DNA of 64,000 bases from Herbaspirillum sp. ASV7. Lineage in GTDB: Bacteria > Pseudomonadota > Gammaproteobacteria > Burkholderiales > Burkholderiaceae_D. The stretch is from NCBI RefSeq assembly GCF_016429215.1, contig NZ_JAELUH010000019.1:1-64000 (forward strand), in the 5' to 3' direction. Shown here one piece after another: positions 25,001 to 33,952 of this stretch (position 1 is its first letter; each line of letters opens with the position of its first letter). Position numbers and translations under genes: made by a program. The notes beneath the pieces are model-generated. The model was given only the letters and a program-made list of their open reading frames with translations. It was not told the origin of the DNA and did not search any database.

Positions 25001-26336
25001 GGTTCTTTTCTTGGGAAGACTCGGGATGGATGGCCCCGGCGCTCATGGCGAGCACATCGGGGTCATCGACTTTTTCGATGACCGGCAGGAAGCCGGCCTG
25101 CCACGGCAGGCGCGCCAGATCGCCGGTCTGGCCCTGCAGCGTGCGGGCCTGGCGGTCGCCCAGCAGGGGCAGCAACTGCATGCGGTAGGCGGCCTTGCCG
25201 AAGCTGCCGCCCAGCACCACATCGGCCAGCGGCTGGGCGCTGATCGTGTCGGTTCCGGCCGCAGTCAGCTCGGGCAGTTGTGCAAGCTGTGTCAGCTGGC
25301 TGATCAGGTCACCCAGTTCCACCGGCATGCGCAGGGTTTCCATCTCGCCGGCCACGGCCTGGGACGGCGGCGGCAGGCCCTGGGAGCGCTGCGGGTCGGG
25401 GCGGTCGCGTTCGAATTCGCCCTCGGCCACGTCCACCAGCTCATGGCCGCTGATGAAGACCGGCTTGACGCCCATCGAGAGCGCCTCCCCCATCAGTTGC
25501 GAGGGATCGGGATGGGATTGCAGCCAGCGCCGCACATCCGAGCTGGTCACGCCGGTACTGCCCAGGGTCACGCGCTGGCGGTCGGCCTGCTGCAGGGCGC
25601 GGGTGAACTGGCTGGCCATGGTCAAGAGGCGCGCCTGCCCATTGCCCAGGGCACGCGCCTCGCGCTCCAGGCGGGCATCGTCGTGTTCGCTGCGGATCAG
25701 GACGGTGAGTGCCTCGCCGGCACGCTGTACCAGCTTCAAGGCGCGCTCGAAGCGTGGCTGGGCCTCGCGCAGGCGGGCCTCGGAACCGCTTTCGATGGCA
25801 TCGGCGAACTGGTCGTGCAGACGCGCCAGCTGGGCGTGCAGATGGCGGATCTGGCTGGGGTCGGACAGGCCCAGCGCCTGGGCGCCGGCCACCTGGGCCA
25901 GCAGCGCGGCCATGTCGTCATCCTCGCCGACGGCGCGCGTCAGCGGGGCCAGCAAGGACTGCAACTGCTGGGCCAGCGGCGAGAGGGAGTAATCCTGCGC
26001 CGTGGTGTCCCAGACCACCAGACCCAGCTCGCGCAGGCGCTTCAGGGCGGTGTCGAGGGCTTCGGGCTTGAGGGCATAGAAAAGCTGGTTGAGGTCTTCG
26101 CGTTGCAGCCGCCCTTGTGGCTTGGCGGCCAGCTCCAGGAACACCCACAGCCGCAGGCGTGCCGCTGCCTGGCCGCCTGAGAGCAGCCCGCGCAAGGCGT
26201 CCAGCACCTCCAGGCGCTGCCCCAGGCCCCAGGCCAGGGGCGACTCGGCCGCCATGGCGGGGTCGCGGAAGTAGCTTTCGAAGGAGCCGGATTCGTGGTC
26301 GTCCGCCGGGGCGGAAGGGTCGATGTCGTCAGTCAA
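24993..26336 (-). CDS. jetA: Wadjet JetA / MksF (MukF-like kleisin)
   Basis: A 447-residue largely helical protein in the JetA/MksF position. The N-terminal winged-helix-like region (LEVLDALRGLLSGGQAAARLRLWVFLE, split by loops, then YALKPEALDTALKRLRELGLVVWD) fits a kleisin. Long middle helices and a beta-rich C-terminus follow. It is the first gene of the jetABCD unit. The frame opens with a TTG at 26336 without a clear Shine-Dalgarno, so the exact start is uncertain; an ATG at about 26255 is an alternative. It is assigned by order, length and context with jetBCD. Confidence 0.83.
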   Translation of the reverse strand: MTDDIDPSAPADDHESGSFESYFRDPAMAAESPLAWGLGQRLEVLDALRGLLSGGQAAARLRLWVFLELAAKPQGRLQREDLNQLFYALKPEALDTALKRLRELGLVVWDTTAQDYSLSPLAQQLQSLLAPLTRAVGEDDDMAALLAQVAGAQALGLSDPSQIRHLHAQLARLHDQFADAIESGSEARLREAQPRFERALKLVQRAGEALTVLIRSEHDDARLEREARALGNGQARLLTMASQFTRALQQADRQRVTLGSTGVTSSDVRRWLQSHPDPSQLMGEALSMGVKPVFISGHELVDVAEGEFERDRPDPQRSQGLPPPSQAVAGEMETLRMPVELGDLISQLTQLAQLPELTAAGTDTISAQPLADVVLGGSFGKAAYRMQLLPLLGDRQARTLQGQTGDLARLPWQAGFLPVIEKVDDPDVLAMSAGAIHPESSQEKNHE

Positions 26337-26526
26337 TTTGGTGTTGATGCTAGCCAGGGCGCTGCCTGGAGGCCGCTTTTTTCAGTGGGCAAGTCGGCCA
26401 GTTTAGCAGGCAGGCGGGCCACACTCCAAAATGTCGACGTCATCAAGGCTGGTGGCCGGGCAAACCGACCCATGTTTCACCAGGGAAACTGACGCGCACG
26501 GCCGCATCCGGCGGCCTCACCCGAGT

Positions 26527-27681
26527 TCAGGGCCGCTGGCCGATCTCGGCACTCTCGCGGGTCCAGGCGCGGGCCTGCTCGGTCAGGGTCAGACCCAGGC
26601 CGGGACGGGTCGGCACCAGCATGCGTCCATCCTTCAGTTCCAGCCTTTCGTGGAACAGCGGCTCCAGCCATTCGAAATGCTCGACCCAGGGCTCGGTCGG
26701 ATAGGCGGCCGCCAGGTGGACGTGCAGTTCCATGGCGAAGTGCGGCGCCAGCATCAGCCCGGCATGGCTAGCCAGTCCGGCGACCTTCAGGAAGGGCGTG
26801 ATGCCGCCCACGCGCGGACCATCCGGCATGAGGTAGTCGGCGGCGCGGTGGCGGATCAGCTCGCCATGCTCGGCAGCGCTGGTGAGCATCTCGCCGGTGG
26901 CAATGGGCGTGTCGAACTGGGCGGCCAGGGCGGCGTGGCCTTCGTAGTCGTAGCAGTCCAGCGGCTCCTCGATCCAGACCAGGTTGAACTGTTCGAAGGT
27001 ACGACACATGCGCTGCGCGGTCGGCCGGTCCCACTGCTGGTTGGCATCGACCATCAGCGGGAAGTCGCCCAGGCGCTCGCGCACCGTGGCGACGCGCTTG
27101 ATATCCAGGGCGCAGTCGGGCTGGCCGACCTTGAGCTTGATGCCGCCGATGCCCTTCTCGCGCGAGGCCGTGGTGTTGACCAGCAGTTGCTCCAGCGGCG
27201 TATGCAGGAAGCCGCCACTGGTGTTGTAGCAGCGCACCGAGTCGCGATGCGAGCCCAGCAGCTTGGCCAGCGACAGGCCGGCGCGCTTGGCCTTCATGTC
27301 CCACAGGGCGACGTCGAAGGCACCGATGGCCTGGGTCGACAGGCCGCTGCGCCCCACCGAGGCGCCGGCCCAGCACAGCTTGTCCCAGATCTTGCCGATG
27401 TCGTTGGGGTCTTCGCCGAGGATGGCCGGGGCGATCTCGCGGGCATGGGCAAATTGCCCTGGGCCGCCGGCGCGCTTGGAATAGCTGAAGCCCAGGCCCT
27501 GGTGGCCGTCGGTGGTCTCGATCTCGACGAAGAGCATGGCGATCTCGGTCATCGGCTTCTGGCGTCCGGTGAGGACCTTGGCATCGCTGATGGGATTGGC
27601 CAGCGGCAGGTAGCTCGAGGAAATCCTGACCCAGGCGATCTTGTCGCCCGAGGAGGTTGCGGAGGTGGTGGTAACGCTCAT
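26527..27681 (-). CDS. Galactarate / L-talarate dehydratase
   Basis: A 384-residue enolase-superfamily protein matching the L-talarate/galactarate dehydratase (TalrD/GalrD) group almost end to end. Blocks include PISDAKVLTGRQKPMTE, GFSYSKRAGG, GIKLKVGQ (catalytic Lys), VDANQQWDRPTA, WIEEPLD, ATGEMLTS and APHFAMELHVHL (His base). It dehydrates m-galactarate or L-talarate to 5-keto-4-deoxyglucarate. Start 27681 follows GGAG. It is downstream of an ACS-family sugar-acid transporter and controlled, by inference, by the divergent LacI-type repressor. Confidence 0.92.
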   Translation of the reverse strand: MSVTTTSATSSGDKIAWVRISSSYLPLANPISDAKVLTGRQKPMTEIAMLFVEIETTDGHQGLGFSYSKRAGGPGQFAHAREIAPAILGEDPNDIGKIWDKLCWAGASVGRSGLSTQAIGAFDVALWDMKAKRAGLSLAKLLGSHRDSVRCYNTSGGFLHTPLEQLLVNTTASREKGIGGIKLKVGQPDCALDIKRVATVRERLGDFPLMVDANQQWDRPTAQRMCRTFEQFNLVWIEEPLDCYDYEGHAALAAQFDTPIATGEMLTSAAEHGELIRHRAADYLMPDGPRVGGITPFLKVAGLASHAGLMLAPHFAMELHVHLAAAYPTEPWVEHFEWLEPLFHERLELKDGRMLVPTRPGLGLTLTEQARAWTRESAEIGQRP

Positions 27682-27731
27682 GTGTGCTCCTGCTGGAAAT
27701 GCGTTGATTGGAGAATGGGGAAAATGAATGC

Positions 27732-29090
27732 TCAAGCGCGCTGGCCCTGCCCGGTGGCCAAGCGTTCCTGCGGCGGCGCGGACGAATCGCTGCCGTCCAG
27801 GCGCTCCAGCTTGCCCACGATGAAGAGGTAGGAGCAGGCCCCCACGGCCGCCACGACGCCGACATAGGTCAGCGCGGCTTCGAAGGAACCGGTGGTCTTG
27901 ACGAAGTAGCCGATGGCAATGGGCGTGACGATGCTGGCCAGGTTGCCGAACAGGTTGAACATGCCGCCGGCGATGCCCATCGCTTCCTTGGGCGAGACAT
28001 CGCCGACGATGCACCAGCCGAGGTTGCCCACGCCCTTGGCGAAGAAGGCCAGCGACATCACCGCCACCACGACCGGCACCGACGACACATAGTTGGCCAC
28101 CACGATGGAGCAGGACGCAAACAGCCCGATGATGATGGGCGTCTTGCGCGCCGCCGTGAGGCTGTAGCCGCGCCGGATCATCGAGTCCGACCAGACCCCG
28201 CCGACCATGCCGCCGATGAAGCCGGCCAGCGGCGGGATCGCCGCTACCAGGCCGACCTTGAGGATGGACATGCCTTTGGCCTCCATCAGGTAGGTGGGAA
28301 ACCAGGTCAGGAAGAACCAGGTGATGGAAGTCAGGCAGAACTGGCCCAGGTAGATACCCGCCATCATGCGGTTGGCCGAGATGGACTTGATATTGGCCCA
28401 GGAGAATGGCGTCTTCACATCGCCGATGGTAGGCATGCCGCCGCCCTCTTCAATATAGGCGATCTCGGCGGCATTGGTGAGCTTGTGCTTCTTGGGCTCC
28501 TGCACCACGGCGAACCAGAGCAGGCCCAGGCCGATGCCGGCCGCGCCGGTGACGAAGAAGATGTAGTGCCATCCCCAGGTGCTGAGCGTCCAGGTCATCA
28601 CCGGCGTGAAGGCCGCCAGCGCAAAGTATTGGGCCGACTGGAAGATGGCCGTGGCCAGGCCGCGCTCATGCTTGGGGAACCACATCACGGTCAGGCGGTT
28701 GTTGGCCGGAAAGGCCGGCGCCTCGGCCACACCCATCAGGAAGCGCAGCGTGAAGAGCACCAGGAAGGCGGATGAAAACAGGTCGACATAGCCCTGCAGG
28801 AAGGTGAAGACCGACCAGACGATCAGGCTCAGGCCATACAGCACGCGCGAACCGATGCGGTCCAGCAGGATCCCGCCCGGGATCTGCATCACCGTATAGG
28901 CCCAGCCGAAGGCCGAGAAGGCAATGCCCATGGTGATGGCATCGAAGCCGAGGTCCTTGCGCATGGCCGGCGCGGCAATGGACAGGGTGGCGCGGTCCAC
29001 GTAGTTGAACACCGTCACCACGAAAATCATGGCCAGGATGAGATAGCGGACCTGGGTTCGCTTCGTGCTGGCCGGTGCTGCTCTTTGCAT
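27732..29090 (-). CDS. MFS transporter, ACS family (galactarate/glucarate type)
   Basis: A 452-residue major facilitator with 12 predicted helices of the anion:cation symporter family. GudP/GarP-like features include FNYVDRATLSIAAPAMRKDLG, GWAYTVMQIPGGILLDRIGSR and AEAPAFPANNRLTVMWFP. It likely imports galactarate, glucarate or talarate with protons. The start at 29090 has AAGGAG 9 nt upstream. It is the first gene of the unit, 51 bp before the dehydratase gene, and the 20-bp palindrome at 29142-29161 lies 52 bp before its start. Confidence 0.9.
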   Translation of the reverse strand: MQRAAPASTKRTQVRYLILAMIFVVTVFNYVDRATLSIAAPAMRKDLGFDAITMGIAFSAFGWAYTVMQIPGGILLDRIGSRVLYGLSLIVWSVFTFLQGYVDLFSSAFLVLFTLRFLMGVAEAPAFPANNRLTVMWFPKHERGLATAIFQSAQYFALAAFTPVMTWTLSTWGWHYIFFVTGAAGIGLGLLWFAVVQEPKKHKLTNAAEIAYIEEGGGMPTIGDVKTPFSWANIKSISANRMMAGIYLGQFCLTSITWFFLTWFPTYLMEAKGMSILKVGLVAAIPPLAGFIGGMVGGVWSDSMIRRGYSLTAARKTPIIIGLFASCSIVVANYVSSVPVVVAVMSLAFFAKGVGNLGWCIVGDVSPKEAMGIAGGMFNLFGNLASIVTPIAIGYFVKTTGSFEAALTYVGVVAAVGACSYLFIVGKLERLDGSDSSAPPQERLATGQGQRA

Positions 29091-29141
29091 GTTGTTGTCT
29101 CCTTGAGGTTCATTTACTCGATCCGTGGCGCCGGCCCTAAC

Positions 29142-29161
29142 AAATGATTGCGCAATCATTT
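29142..29161. promoter_or_regulatory. LacI-type operator 1
   Basis: AAATGATTGCGCAATCATTT is a 20-bp perfect palindrome with the central CG step typical of LacI/GalR-family operators. It lies in the promoter region of the transporter-dehydratase unit. Confidence 0.8.
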
Positions 29162-29350
29162 CTAGGTAAAACAATAGGGAGGGATCGATCCCTCCCTGCT
29201 GCACTGGAAAACACGGATGGCTTATGCAGGTCGACTCCCTGCGTGACGCAGAGCGCGGTCATGCCTGGCATGCCGGAACCGCCCTGTCGCACGGGTCGCC
29301 GCCACATCGTCGCGGCCTGGCTGGCCGCATGTTGTTATTGTGATCGCAAA

Positions 29351-29368
29351 AATGATTGCGCAATCATT
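29351..29368. promoter_or_regulatory. LacI-type operator 2
   Basis: AATGATTGCGCAATCATT repeats the 18-bp core of operator 1 exactly, about 207 bp centre to centre away and 105 bp before the LacI-type gene. The spacing allows DNA looping between the two. Confidence 0.8.
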
Positions 29369-29403
29369 ATGAGCCGCATGGCGGAAAAAGGTCAATCGAA
29401 TTT

Positions 29404-29417
29404 TGATTGCGCTATCA
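29404..29417. promoter_or_regulatory. LacI-type operator 3, imperfect
   Basis: TGATTGCGCTATCA matches the operator core with one change (A to T in the right half). It lies 56 bp before the LacI-type start codon and probably serves autoregulation. Confidence 0.65.
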
Positions 29418-29472
29418 TAGGCGGCCACAGACAGCCGCGCGCACTGGCGCCGGGCCGACCTAGCCAAGCAAC

Positions 29473-30540
29473 ATGAAACCGACCGAGTCCCCCCCGCCCT
29501 TCATCGAAGAATTTGCCACCCATGGCGAGTCACTGGGCGCGCTTCCCAACCGCATGGCCGTGACGCTCAAGGATGTGGCGCGGGTGGCCGGGGTCTCGCC
29601 GATCACGGTCTCGCGCGCCATCCACAAACCCGAGCTGGTCAAGCCGCACACCGTGGAAGCGGTGCAGCGCGCGGTGCGCATCACCGGCTACATCCCCAAC
29701 CAGCTGGCCGGCGCCCTCACGGGCAGCAAGACGCGGCTGATCGCGGCGATCGTGCCGCAGATTTCCAACTCCATCTTCGTGGAGACGATCCAGGCCCTGT
29801 CGGACCGCCTGTGGCGGGCCAACTACCAGCTCTTGCTGGGCCTGTCGGGTTACTACAATGCGCGGGAAGAAGAGCTGATCTCGGCCATCCTGAGCCGGCG
29901 CCCCGATGGCATTGTGCTGACCGGCATCCGGCATGCCCCGGAGACGCGCCAGAAGATCATCTCCACCGGCGCCCCGGTGGTGGAGATCTGGGACCAGTCG
30001 CTTTCACCGATCGACATGGTGGTGGGGTTTTCGCATGAGAAGGTGGGCGAAGCCATGGCCACCCATCTGCTGGAGCGCGGCTACCGCAAGATCGCCATGC
30101 TCTGGCTGGACGACGACCGCTCCACGCGCCGTCGCCTGGCCTTTACCGAGACCTTGCAGCGCCATGGCGTCGCCCCCGTGGCCAGCATCCTGAGCGCTTC
30201 ACCCGCCACGCTGCAGCACGGTCGCGAAGGCCTGGCCGCACTGATCGAACAGGGTCATGCACCGGACGCCATCGCCTGCGGCAGCGATCCGCTGGCCCAT
30301 GGCGTACTGACCGAGGCACTGGCACGGGGTCTGCGTATCCCGCAGCAACTGGGCGTAATCGGCTTTGGCGACTTCGATTTCGCCGCCCACACCCACCCTG
30401 CCCTGACCACCGTCAAGGTCGACCGCCAGGCCATCGGCGAACTGGCGGCCGAAGCGCTGCTGCAGCGGATCGCCGGGCAGGAGCCGGCGCAGCGCATCGT
30501 CGATGTGGGGTTCAGGGTCGTGGTGCGGGAGTCGAGCTGA
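29473..30540 (+). CDS. LacI-family transcriptional regulator
   Basis: A 355-residue LacI/GalR regulator. The HTH and hinge lie at about residues 29-85 (VTLKDVARVAGVSPITVSRAI, ending in NQLAGALTGSKTR), followed by a periplasmic-binding-like effector domain. A 27-residue extension precedes the HTH; the ATG at 29473 is used since the internal Met28 codon has no Shine-Dalgarno. Three palindromes of the same sequence between it and the divergent transporter gene make it the likely repressor of galactarate/talarate uptake and dehydration, and of itself. The effector is inferred to be the sugar acid. Confidence 0.9.
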   Translation: MKPTESPPPFIEEFATHGESLGALPNRMAVTLKDVARVAGVSPITVSRAIHKPELVKPHTVEAVQRAVRITGYIPNQLAGALTGSKTRLIAAIVPQISNSIFVETIQALSDRLWRANYQLLLGLSGYYNAREEELISAILSRRPDGIVLTGIRHAPETRQKIISTGAPVVEIWDQSLSPIDMVVGFSHEKVGEAMATHLLERGYRKIAMLWLDDDRSTRRRLAFTETLQRHGVAPVASILSASPATLQHGREGLAALIEQGHAPDAIACGSDPLAHGVLTEALARGLRIPQQLGVIGFGDFDFAAHTHPALTTVKVDRQAIGELAAEALLQRIAGQEPAQRIVDVGFRVVVRESS

Positions 30541-30583
30541 ACAAGGCTGGCCGTGGCAAGCCGCCAACCGCTTTGCGCCAGCT

Positions 30584-31414
30584 TCACTGCTGCCTGAGCG
30601 CCCGTTCGATATCGCCCACCATATCGAACTCGGCCCCCACCCAACGACGCGCCAGGCGATCCAGCGTGCCGTCGCGTGTCATGTCGGCGATGGCCTTGCT
30701 GACCGCATCCCGTAGCGCCGGCTGACCCTTGACCATGGCAGGCGCGGAGAGTTGATAGATCAGCACCGGGCCCACTTCCTTGATCGGCAGCTTGTTGACG
30801 GTGGCGTATTTCATGCCACCGAAATGGGAGCTGATGACCGCATCGATGCGTCCATTGCCCAGGTCGTTGAAGACGAAGCCGCCATTGTCATAGGTGCGGA
30901 TGTCGGAGTCCTTCAGGTGCGTCCGCGCCCAGGTCTCGTTGCTGGTGCCGGTGGTCACGCCGACCTTCTTGCCCTTCAGGTCGGGCTTGTCCTTGATTGT
31001 GCCGTTACCGGCCAGCACGAAGATACGGAAATCCTCGACACCGTAGGGTGCGGCGAAGTCAACCTGCTTCTCACGCTCCGGGGTGGGCGTGAGGTCGTTC
31101 ATGACCAGGTCATACTTGCCAGCTTTCAGACCCTCGACGAAGTTCTTGAAACTGTCCGCCACGAAAACCACTCTGGCCACACCGATGCGACGCGCCACCT
31201 CCTTGGCAACCTCCACGTCATAACCGGCGGGCTGCAGCTTGTCATCGATGAGACTCCAGGGCGGACTGCTCTGGGTATTGGCGATGCGGATCACGCCAGC
31301 GGCGCGGGCACTGGCCAGGATGTCGGTGGCGATGTTCTGCGCACCGGCATGACTGGCCGCGCCGGCCAGCAGGCCCGCTGCGCAGATGTGGCCGATGATG
31401 CGACGTAATTTCAT
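30584..31414 (-). CDS. Amino-acid ABC transporter substrate-binding protein
   Basis: A 276-residue periplasmic binding protein of solute-binding family 3 with a Sec signal peptide (MKLRRIIGHICAAGLLAGAA, cleavage near AGA-QN). Typical family features are SPPWSLIDDKLQPAGYDVEVAKEVARRIGV, split by loops, DLVMNDLTPTPEREKQVDFAAPY and GVTTGTSNE. Start 31414 follows GGGAGAG. It is separated from the permease and ATPase genes (33953-35370) but shares the ATAAG-N5-CTTAT box with their regulator. The substrate is probably a sulfur-containing or polar amino acid, inferred from context only. Confidence 0.85.
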   Translation of the reverse strand: MKLRRIIGHICAAGLLAGAASHAGAQNIATDILASARAAGVIRIANTQSSPPWSLIDDKLQPAGYDVEVAKEVARRIGVARVVFVADSFKNFVEGLKAGKYDLVMNDLTPTPEREKQVDFAAPYGVEDFRIFVLAGNGTIKDKPDLKGKKVGVTTGTSNETWARTHLKDSDIRTYDNGGFVFNDLGNGRIDAVISSHFGGMKYATVNKLPIKEVGPVLIYQLSAPAMVKGQPALRDAVSKAIADMTRDGTLDRLARRWVGAEFDMVGDIERALRQQ

Positions 31415-31505
31415 GGTGACTCTCCCTCTCTATGGTCATTGGTTATCGATGATCCATTCTGCGGTGCGCGCCATGCGCCGACAATTGGATGCGCTTACTT
31501 GCTTG

Positions 31506-31520
31506 ATAAGCGGCACTTAT
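31506..31520. promoter_or_regulatory. LysR-type box upstream of the binding-protein gene
   Basis: ATAAG-CGGCA-CTTAT, a 5-bp dyad with a 5-bp spacer, lies 92 bp before the binding-protein start. The same box occurs at 32641-32655. It fits the ATAA-N7-TTAT form of OccR/NocR-like LysR sites. Confidence 0.65.
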
Positions 31521-31708
31521 AGCTTTAAGGGTAAAACCAGGGGGTTTAGTGCAGTGCCGCACCAGAAACGTACAGCTGACCCGGTGCGAGATCCGCCCGC
31601 ATCCCCGCGCTGCCAGCGGGAAATGGCTAGCGGCGCCGGCTTCGCCGGGCAAGGACTTTCCCGGCTTTGCACAGGCTGTGTGCGCAGTGCACCAATTCGT
31701 TGCCGTCC

Positions 31709-32638
31709 CTAGAAAGCGCCCGGCTTCTGGTACAGCAACTGGCGCAGGGAGTTCATGTCGGCCTCCATCTGGATACGCATGACCCGCAGCAATTCCTTGG
31801 CGTTTTCCGACATGGGCACGCCGGGGCGGAACACCAGCAGGGCGGTAAAGTTGGCGGCCACTTCCATGGGCTTGAGCCGCAGGCCGCGCGTGACGTAGTC
31901 CAGCGCCAGGATGGGATGCACCATGCCCATGCCCACGCCGCGCAGGGCGAATTCGCAGACCGAGTTGGAGTACGGGGTCTCCAGGATGGGACGCAAGACC
32001 TTGCCCTGCAGGATCAGCTCCTGCTCCAGGCGGCGACGACTGGCATCTTCGGGATTGAGGGCGATGAAGGGATGCTCCAGCAGGTCATCGCTGGTGATCA
32101 TGGGCTTGCCGGCCAGGGGATGCCGGTCGTTCATCACGATCACACCCGGCACGCTCATGAATTGCGAATGCTCCAGGCCAGAGACCGATAGTTCATCGGC
32201 CATCAAACCGAAGTCGAGCTGGCCGGCACTGAGCTGCTGGTAGACCTCGCGCGAGCTCATGATCTGGAAGGACATCTGCACGCGTCGCTCGGCCAGTCCG
32301 AAGGCGGCAATGGCGCGTGGCATGAAACCGTTGCCCAGTGCCGGGAAGGAGGCGATGGCCAGGCGCCCCAGGCCGAAGGAGCGCAGGCTGCGGATGCGGT
32401 GCTCGATCATCTCGAAGCCGGCAAAGCAGCGATCCACTTCCTCGATCAGCGCCAGCGCCTCCTGGGTCGGCACCAGGCGGCCGCGGGTGCGCTCGAACAG
32501 GCGCAGCTCGGAAGATGACTCCAGCTTGCGGATGGACTGGCTGATGGCCGGTTGCGATACGTTCAATAGCGCGGCCGCCTTGCTGGTGGTCCCGGCGCGC
32601 ATGACGGCGCGGAAGACCTGGATGTCTCGCATGTCCAT
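31709..32638 (-). CDS. LysR-type regulator (OccR/NocR-like)
   Basis: A 309-residue LysR regulator. The HTH is at residues 1-62 (MDMRDIQVFRAVMRAGTTSK, then NVSQPAISQSIRKLE). The effector domain is of the amino-acid/opine-responsive kind (GRLAIASFPALGNGFMPRAIAAF). It is divergent from a PLP lyase gene, and a box at 32641-32655 abuts its start codon. A second copy precedes the binding-protein gene. It likely coordinates uptake and cleavage of an amino acid in response to that substrate. Confidence 0.88.
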   Translation of the reverse strand: MDMRDIQVFRAVMRAGTTSKAAALLNVSQPAISQSIRKLESSSELRLFERTRGRLVPTQEALALIEEVDRCFAGFEMIEHRIRSLRSFGLGRLAIASFPALGNGFMPRAIAAFGLAERRVQMSFQIMSSREVYQQLSAGQLDFGLMADELSVSGLEHSQFMSVPGVIVMNDRHPLAGKPMITSDDLLEHPFIALNPEDASRRRLEQELILQGKVLRPILETPYSNSVCEFALRGVGMGMVHPILALDYVTRGLRLKPMEVAANFTALLVFRPGVPMSENAKELLRVMRIQMEADMNSLRQLLYQKPGAF

Positions 32639-32640
32639 GT

Positions 32641-32655
32641 ATAAGTCCTGCTTAT
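32641..32655. promoter_or_regulatory. LysR-type box in the divergent promoter
   Basis: ATAAG-TCCTG-CTTAT lies 2 bp upstream of the LysR start and 82 bp upstream of the PLP lyase start. Binding here would autorepress the regulator and could activate the divergent gene. Confidence 0.65.
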
Positions 32656-32737
32656 AGAGTTACTGTTGGGTGCTGTTGATGCCTCGGTCGGGCTTGGCGA
32701 TACTGAACCCGTCTTTTTACATTAACAAATTCCAGCC

Positions 32738-33895
32738 ATGAGCACGAATACTCCCCACCAAGAAGCCTTCGCCAGTCTGTCACCAGCGGTCATGCGCGCC
32801 TCCACCGTCGTCTTCGACAACTTCGAGGATTTTGTCCAACGCAAGCAGCGCCAGCCCGACGGCTTCAGCTACGGCGTCACCGGAACCCCCACGGCGCGCC
32901 TGCTGGAGCAGAAGGTGGCCACACTGGAGCACGGCCACCATTGCGTCATCGCGCCCTCCGGTGCCGCCGCCCTGATGACCACCCTGATGGGTTTCGTGCG
33001 TGGCGGGGACCACCTGCTGGTGTCGGCGGCCTGCTACGGCTCGCTCAAGACCTTCGCCGACAAATGGCTCTCGCACATGGGCGTGGAAGTCGAACTGTAC
33101 CCGCCGGCCATCGGTGCCGAGATTGCCGCGCTGATCAAGGCCAACACCCGCATGATCTGCATGGAGGCACCCGGTACGGTGACCATGGAGATGCAGGATA
33201 TCCCCGCCATCACTGCCGTGGCCAGGCAGCGCGGCGTCCTGACCATGCTCGACAATACCTGGGCCAGCCCGCTGGGCTTCCGGGCACTGGAACATGGGGT
33301 GGACTTCAGCATCCAGGCGGCCACCAAGTTCTTCAGCGGCCACTCGGACGTGCTCATGGGCTGCATCAGCATGAACGACCATGCCCACTATGAGATCCTG
33401 CGCGAAACCCAGAGCATCCTGGGCCAGCAGGTGAGTCCCGAGGATTGCTTCCTGGTGCTGCGCGGGCTGGAGACCCTGGCCCTGCGTGTGCAGGCCCAGA
33501 GCGCGTCGACCATCGTTGTGGCACGCCACCTGGCCGCCCATCCGCTGGTGGACAAGCTGCTGTACCCGCCGCTGGAGTCAGACCCCGGCCATGCCCTGTG
33601 GAAACGTGACTACCAGACCAATGGCTGCCTGTTCTCGATGATCCTCAAACCCGCACCTGAGCCTGCCTTCCACGGCTTCTTCGATGCCTTGCAGCAGTTC
33701 GTCATCGGTGCCAGCTGGGGCGGCGTGCACAGCCTGGCGGCCTACTATCCTGCCGCCCTGCAGGCCCAGCGCCCCTTCTCCGCGACCGACCAGCCGGTGG
33801 TACGCCTGTCCATCGGACTGGAAGACAGCGCCCTCCTGATGGCCGACCTCGACCAGGCACTCGCTGCCTACGGGCGAGCGATGACTGCGACCTAA
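32738..33895 (+). CDS. Cys/Met-metabolism PLP enzyme (cystathionine beta-lyase-like)
   Basis: A 385-residue fold-type I PLP enzyme of the trans-sulfuration family. The cofactor lysine is in QAATKFFSGHSD. Other family blocks are FSYGVTGTPTARLLEQKVATLE, APSGAAALMT, LDNTWASPLGFRALEHGVD and VVRLSIGLED. Such enzymes cleave cystathionine, cystine or related thioethers to pyruvate, ammonia and a thiol. It is followed by an amino-acid ABC permease and ATPase on the same strand, which suggests a role in using an imported sulfur amino acid. Exact substrate specificity cannot be read from sequence. Confidence 0.88.
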   Translation: MSTNTPHQEAFASLSPAVMRASTVVFDNFEDFVQRKQRQPDGFSYGVTGTPTARLLEQKVATLEHGHHCVIAPSGAAALMTTLMGFVRGGDHLLVSAACYGSLKTFADKWLSHMGVEVELYPPAIGAEIAALIKANTRMICMEAPGTVTMEMQDIPAITAVARQRGVLTMLDNTWASPLGFRALEHGVDFSIQAATKFFSGHSDVLMGCISMNDHAHYEILRETQSILGQQVSPEDCFLVLRGLETLALRVQAQSASTIVVARHLAAHPLVDKLLYPPLESDPGHALWKRDYQTNGCLFSMILKPAPEPAFHGFFDALQQFVIGASWGGVHSLAAYYPAALQAQRPFSATDQPVVRLSIGLEDSALLMADLDQALAAYGRAMTAT

Positions 33896-33952
33896 ACGAC
33901 GAATGACTGTGCGCTGGCCTCCCTGGGGCCCGTCGCACCAAGGAGGAGATCT

